Source: Hyphomicrobium sp.
Lineage (GTDB): Bacteria; Pseudomonadota; Alphaproteobacteria; Rhizobiales; Hyphomicrobiaceae
Assembly (NCBI GenBank): GCA_019751875.1
Contig: JAIEMV010000001.1
Coordinates: forward strand, 399,991 to 463,990
DNA: 64,000 bases
Direction: 5' to 3'
The translations under genes and the position numbers were made by a program. Shown piece by piece: positions 60,599 to 64,000 of the stretch. The stretch's first letter is position 1. Each line of letters begins with the position of its first letter. The notes beneath the pieces were generated by a model. That model made no database searches. It was not told the DNA's origin and was given only the letters and a program-made list of their open reading frames with translations.

Positions 60599-60882
60599 CG
60601 AAGGGTCTCCACGTCAGTTTGGGAGCGCGATACACTAGTACAGCCGAACAGCTGCCCTGGCGAATCGCGCCTCAAATGCATAAATGACTCGCGACCTGAC
60701 CCGAACAGGAATCGGCGTTGTACTTGCGAAAGCCCTGCGGCTGTTATCATGGAAGGTGGCGCACTTTTTTCGCGCATCTGCAAGGGTCAGGTACCAGTGA
60801 TGGATTAGACACTCCGGCGGGAAGCGGCCGTTAAACGCCTCAATCAATGCAAGCTTTCGACTAACGACCGGAATTCCCTAAG

Positions 60883-61329
60883 GTGATATCTGTTGCAGCA
60901 GTCGGAGGTCAGTTGACGCGCCGCTTCCGATGGTTTGTTGGCGCGGCGGCGCTCGCGTTCTTCCTGTGGCCGTTTCCCGACACCGATCGCCTTTTTCGCG
61001 TGGCACCGACGCTCAGGGACGCAGTCTGGAGCGTCAAAGGTGCCTCATTCGCCGTGTTTCTTGATCCCACCCACTGGTACCGGTTTCGGGCAGAACCAGC
61101 CACGATCGACGCGCTTGCCAGAGATTTGTCCCTGACTGAACCTGCATACCCTGTTCTCAGCGTGAAGGCACTTCAGGAAAATAGTCCGCCGCCTTGGAAT
61201 GCCTGGTGGTGGCAGCCGCATGTCACTAGCGGATCGTTTGTTCTCGAAGGAAACAATAGCGGCGATCAACTGCTTCTCTTGTACGACCCCGCGACACACA
61301 TCGCGTACTTTATGGTTCAGAACACCTGA
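60883..61329 (+). CDS. Single-span hypothetical membrane protein
   Basis: This protein of up to 148 residues has a basic N-terminus (LTRRFRW), one hydrophobic segment (FVGAAALAFFLWPF) and a soluble domain with several tryptophans (NSPPPWNAWWWQPHVTSGSF). GTG 60883 has AAGG upstream at short distance; a TTG at 60913 after GGAGG is the alternative. Family not recognised. No partner genes in the same direction. The 284 bases before it show no feature. Confidence 0.5.
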   Translation: MISVAAVGGQLTRRFRWFVGAAALAFFLWPFPDTDRLFRVAPTLRDAVWSVKGASFAVFLDPTHWYRFRAEPATIDALARDLSLTEPAYPVLSVKALQENSPPPWNAWWWQPHVTSGSFVLEGNNSGDQLLLLYDPATHIAYFMVQNT

Positions 61330-61626
61330 CCAATGTGGCCGTCGAAACAGCAGGATTACGACCCTCTATTTTCTGATACCGATTATCCGCCCATGGCTGG
61401 TGTCCAGAGCACACCAAATTGTTCACACATTTAGATGGCGCACCGGTCAGGATGAAACTGGGCACTCCTATGTCATTGTTTGCCCCATATAATCTTCCAC
61501 ACCTCTTCGTCTGGAGGGCGCGTGGGGCCGTGTTCGTTGTTTTCTCCCCCCGTCCTCGTTTCACAAATCATCCGCAGGAGCGGTGAGGTCCGGGATGTGG
61601 CTGCGGCTGGCTCGGTTATTGGGCGG
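61330..61626. other. Gap without a supported gene
   Basis: I see no gene, terminator or repeat here that I can support. It separates the unknown membrane protein from the metal-resistance module. Confidence 0.4.
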
Positions 61627-61707
61627 CTACGCCGCCAGGGCGATAAAGTCCACGGCCACCGCCACCGCGGTCACACGGATGGCGGCTTGTGTTGCGGCAA
61701 GCCTCAT
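61627..61707 (-). CDS. 26-residue hydrophobic peptide coupled to the MerR gene
   Basis: The frame MRLAATQAAIRVTAVAVAVD, then FIALAA, ends in TAG at 61627. Its ATG overlaps the MerR-family stop as TGATG, the usual sign of translational coupling. The content is Ala/Val-rich with one possible membrane segment. The short length keeps confidence low. Confidence 0.3.
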   Translation of the reverse strand: MRLAATQAAIRVTAVAVAVDFIALAA

Positions 61708-62123
61708 CAGGCACCCTCCGCTGCCGAAAGGCCGCCGGATGTGCCCAAGGTCTCAATGACGCGGCATCCGGAGACTACGCCCCGCTCGCATTCCGTGACC
61801 ATGCGCGTCAGTTCTTCGCGCAGGCTCAGAAGGCGTGCGATCCGGCTGTTGACCTTTTCCAGTTGATCCTGGGCGATGCGGCTCGCATCAGCGCAGGAGG
61901 CTTCGGGCTGTTCCTGAAGAGCAAGCAGAATGCGCACGCTCGCCAAATCAAATCCCAGTTCACGGGCATTGCGGATAAAGCCGAGGCGCTGCGCATCCCC
62001 ATCGCCATACCGCCGCCGGCCGTTCTCAAGACGGGCAGGCGGCGGGAGGACGCCTGCGCGCTCGTAATAACGGATGGTCTCGATGTTGACGCCCGAACGT
62101 CGGGATAAATCGCCGATCTGCAT
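61707..62123 (-). CDS. MerR-family metal-responsive regulator (CadR/ZntR-like)
   Basis: This 138-residue MerR-type activator has the helix-turn-helix start IGDLSRRSGVNIETIRYYER, then GVLPPPARLENGRRRYGDGD and FIRNARELGFDLASVRILLA. The dimer coiled coil has a cysteine (EASCADASRIAQDQL). The C-terminal metal loop has CERGVVSGC, giving the CX..C pattern of CadR/PbrR/ZntR types. ATG 62123 was chosen from the family start. It is divergent from the efflux gene over a MerR-type promoter with a palindromic operator. Confidence 0.88.
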   Translation of the reverse strand: MQIGDLSRRSGVNIETIRYYERAGVLPPPARLENGRRRYGDGDAQRLGFIRNARELGFDLASVRILLALQEQPEASCADASRIAQDQLEKVNSRIARLLSLREELTRMVTECERGVVSGCRVIETLGTSGGLSAAEGA

Positions 62124-62131
62124 TTTAAGCC

Positions 62132-62162
62132 TTGCTCCTGTAGTCGCTACAGGTTGTAGCAT
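62132..62162 (+). promoter_or_regulatory. MerR-type promoter with operator
   Basis: TTGCTC (62132-62137), a 19-base spacer (longer than usual, as in MerR-activated promoters) and TAGCAT (62157-62162). Within it the palindrome CCTGTAG-TCG-CTACAGG (62137-62153) forms the operator. It drives the HMA-CDF gene. Confidence 0.75.
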
Positions 62163-62192
62163 GATACTCAGTAGAACTGCGAGGAAAGTCAT

Positions 62193-63065
62193 ATGAATGC
62201 TGCCGTCCCTGCCACAGTCCGCTACCAGGTCACGGGAATGGACTGCGCCTCCTGCGCGGCCAAAATAGAAAAGGCCGCGCGCGGCGTAGAAGGCCTGACT
62301 GAGGTGAAAGTGTCCATTGCCTCGCAAGTTATGACGGTCGAGGTTGACGATCCGGATTCACGCCTGCCGGTTCTGGAAAATGCCGTCACTGGCCTGGGCT
62401 ACCAGATCGACAGGATCGGCGGCCTCGCCGATGCCGACGACGATGATAAAATCCCTGACCTCTCCCACGTAACGCCGGCTTACAAACGCGCACTGTGGAT
62501 CGTGGTGCTGCTCAACGTCGGCTACGGCATCGTGGAAATTGCGGGCAGTTTTCTCGCGGGGTCGCAGGCGCTGCAGGCGGACGCTTTGGATTTCATTGGC
62601 GATGGCCTGATTTCATTTCTCGGTCTGATCGCTATTGGCTGGGGATTGGCCGCGCGCGCGAAGGCAGCATTGCTGCAGGGCCTCTTCCTCGCCGTTCTGG
62701 GCCTGGGTGTGCTCGGTTCCACGATTTATCGCGTCTTCGTGGAGCACCAGCCAGAATCACTCCTTATGGGCGGCTTTGCGGTCGTGGCGCTGCTCGTCAA
62801 TCTGCTTGCCGCCGGTGTCCTGATCCCGCACCGCAAGGGCGATGCGAACGTACGGGCGGTGTGGCTGTTCTCGCGCAACGATGCCATCGGCAATCTTGCT
62901 GTCGTCATCGCGGCATGCCTGGTGGCCTGGACGGCCAGTCCCTGGCCTGACCTCGTGGTCGCGCTCATCATCGCTGCTTTGTTCCTGCATTCTGCGTGGT
63001 CGATTATCCGGGATGCACGTGCCGACCTGCGCGCAACGCCCGCAGGCGCGAAGGTCATCCGATGA
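62193..63065 (+). CDS. HMA-domain cation diffusion facilitator
   Basis: This 290-residue efflux protein fuses an N-terminal heavy-metal-associated domain (VTGMDCASCAAKIEKAARGV, with the CxxC metal site) to a CDF transporter having about 6 helices (ALWIVVLLNVGYGIVEIAGS, FLAGSQALQADALDFIGDGL, GLFLAVLGLGVLGSTIYRVF). The CDF active-site Asp residues lie in the ALQADALD and FSRNDAIGN segments. It probably exports Zn, Cd or Co. It starts 31 bases after the MerR -10 box and overlaps lspA by ATGA. Confidence 0.9.
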   Translation: MNAAVPATVRYQVTGMDCASCAAKIEKAARGVEGLTEVKVSIASQVMTVEVDDPDSRLPVLENAVTGLGYQIDRIGGLADADDDDKIPDLSHVTPAYKRALWIVVLLNVGYGIVEIAGSFLAGSQALQADALDFIGDGLISFLGLIAIGWGLAARAKAALLQGLFLAVLGLGVLGSTIYRVFVEHQPESLLMGGFAVVALLVNLLAAGVLIPHRKGDANVRAVWLFSRNDAIGNLAVVIAACLVAWTASPWPDLVVALIIAALFLHSAWSIIRDARADLRATPAGAKVIR

Positions 63066-63592
63066 AACTCTTGCGCCGCAGCGAGGTGTCCTCGGGGTTG
63101 AGACAGTTTTCTCCCTTTCTCGTTGTCTTGACGGGTGTCTGCATTGATCTGGGCACCAAGGCCTGGGCGCGGGGCGCACTGGAGCCGTATGGGGCTGTAC
63201 GCGAATTCCTTCCGTTCATATCGCTGAGACTGACATTCAATGAGGGCATATCATTCAGTATGCTTTCGTTCGGCAGTGAGGGAGCCCGCATGCTTCTGCT
63301 GGCTTTCACGCTGCTTGTTTCTGTGGCGATTGCCGTTTGGGCTTGGCGCGCGTCCGGCCTTGAAAGATTCTCACTTTGCGCAATTCTGGCTGGTGCGGTG
63401 GGAAACCTTATCGACCGCGCCCTGAACGGAGCCGTTACTGACTTCCTGGACCTGCAGCTCGGCGCGTGGCCGCTTTTCGTTTTCAATCTTGCGGATGTGT
63501 GGATTACAGTCGGAGTCGTGGTCTTGCTCTTGGCGTCGTTTCGCGGCAGCAGTGCGCCACGTATGACGGGGCATGACGAAGGAACGTCCTGA
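63062..63592 (+). CDS. lspA: Lipoprotein signal peptidase (LspA), resistance-module copy
   Basis: This 176-residue signal peptidase II cleaves prolipoproteins. Four hydrophobic segments; motifs GVCIDLGTKAWA, FNEGISFSML, GAVGNLIDRALNGAVTDFLD (first catalytic Asp) and FNLADVWITVGV (second Asp). LspA copies are often linked to metal efflux genes on mobile elements, so this is probably an extra copy beside the housekeeping one. ATG 63062 overlaps the efflux stop. Confidence 0.92.
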   Translation: MKLLRRSEVSSGLRQFSPFLVVLTGVCIDLGTKAWARGALEPYGAVREFLPFISLRLTFNEGISFSMLSFGSEGARMLLLAFTLLVSVAIAVWAWRASGLERFSLCAILAGAVGNLIDRALNGAVTDFLDLQLGAWPLFVFNLADVWITVGVVVLLLASFRGSSAPRMTGHDEGTS

Positions 63593-63708
63593 CTTTTTCT
63601 CCCCCTACCGTCACGAATTCATGCGGCTTGCCGCGTGCGTCCCCCTGACCGAAGTGGTCAATCCGGAGTTTAATCCCCGTAGTGGTACCTTTGTAAATTC
63701 TCTCTGAG

Positions 63709-64000
63709 TCATTCATGATGTGGGATAAGACGCGGAGCTGTCTCTGCTGCTACGTCGGGTGCTCGGGGCAATTCAGGGTCGAGTTCGATGAGGCTTCGGG
63801 CCTTCTGGCATTCAGAGAGCGCCGTACATTCGTAAGGAGCCTCGGGATCGACATGCGACCCTCGAAGCGCCTCGGCGGCCGATTGGATGTGTTCCAAGGT
63901 CTTCGGTGACCATTTGTTGCCGGACAGCTGCAAACTGCGGATCGCCAGCCCGATTTCGTGGCGGGCCGTGCAACCGTTCACATCAAGCCCGCCCTCGGTC
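63709..64000 (-). CDS. Hypothetical protein, 5' end outside the window
   Basis: The frame runs in from the right edge (TEGGLD-VNGCTARHEIGLAIRS...) and ends at 63709, at least 97 residues. The C-terminus is acidic and polar. The apparent start GTG 63981 is not convincing because the frame is open further upstream and reads well across it. Family not recognised. It lies beyond the lspA gene and may mark the other side of the resistance element. Confidence 0.45.
   Translation of the reverse strand, partial: TEGGLDVNGCTARHEIGLAIRSLQLSGNKWSPKTLEHIQSAAEALRGSHVDPEAPYECTALSECQKARSLIELDPELPRAPDVAAETAPRLIPHHE

Overview
The window is high-GC DNA from an alphaproteobacterium. Most likely it is a methylotrophic member of the Hyphomicrobiales close to Hyphomicrobium. 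This is an inference from gene content: a GcrA cell-cycle regulator, a complete N-methylglutamate (NMG) pathway for methylamine, a fused SoxYZ-like carrier of the type found with quinoprotein alcohol dehydrogenases, and many intergenic palindromes of alphaproteobacterial style. No rRNA or tRNA gene was seen.

Layout. About 1-10 kb is a phage-derived or phage-plasmid-like island: an AlpA-type regulator, two stand-alone winged-helix proteins, a lambda-O-like replication initiator with 11-bp iterons inside its own gene, an orphan tail tape-measure protein, a KilA-N protein, a membrane-anchored winged-helix protein and a ribbon-helix-helix protein. No integrase, terminase, capsid or portal gene is present. 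From 10.6 to 15 kb a backbone operon reads leftward (kdsB, pheA, an SDR, uup). A membrane-anchored cytochrome c follows at 15.1-15.7 kb. A five-gene oligopeptide ABC importer with two tandem substrate-binding proteins (yejA, yejA, yejB, yejE, yejF) occupies 15.9-23.6 kb. Then come a UbiB-family kinase, a DUF2147 protein, gcrA, argD, argF and hslO.

The core of the window is 31-45 kb, the NMG pathway. On the minus strand lie mgdA-B-C-D (NMG dehydrogenase, related to heterotetrameric sarcosine oxidase), with an XRE-cupin regulator translationally coupled to mgdD. Divergently, on the plus strand, come three very small membrane proteins and an APC-family permease, two more unknown genes, mgsA-B-C (NMG synthase), a terminator and gmaS (gamma-glutamylmethylamide synthetase). 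The gmaS copy is broken by an apparent 2-bp deletion. Methylamine would be taken up (candidate: the permease and its small partners), ligated to glutamate by GmaS, transferred to make NMG by MgsABC, and oxidised by MgdABCD to formaldehyde plus glutamate.

From 45 to 61 kb are mixed genes: a TetR and alpha/beta-hydrolase pair of lower GC, a GMC oxidoreductase, a GlcG-like protein, a TRAP permease pair without its binding protein, an Mrp-DUF971 fusion resembling HCF101, a degenerate S-adenosylmethionine-decarboxylase-like protein, a large AsmA protein, a thermonuclease-like protein preceded by a cluster of GANTC sites, and the SoxYZ-like carrier. The right end (61.6-64 kb) is a metal-resistance module: a MerR regulator, an HMA-CDF efflux protein and LspA.
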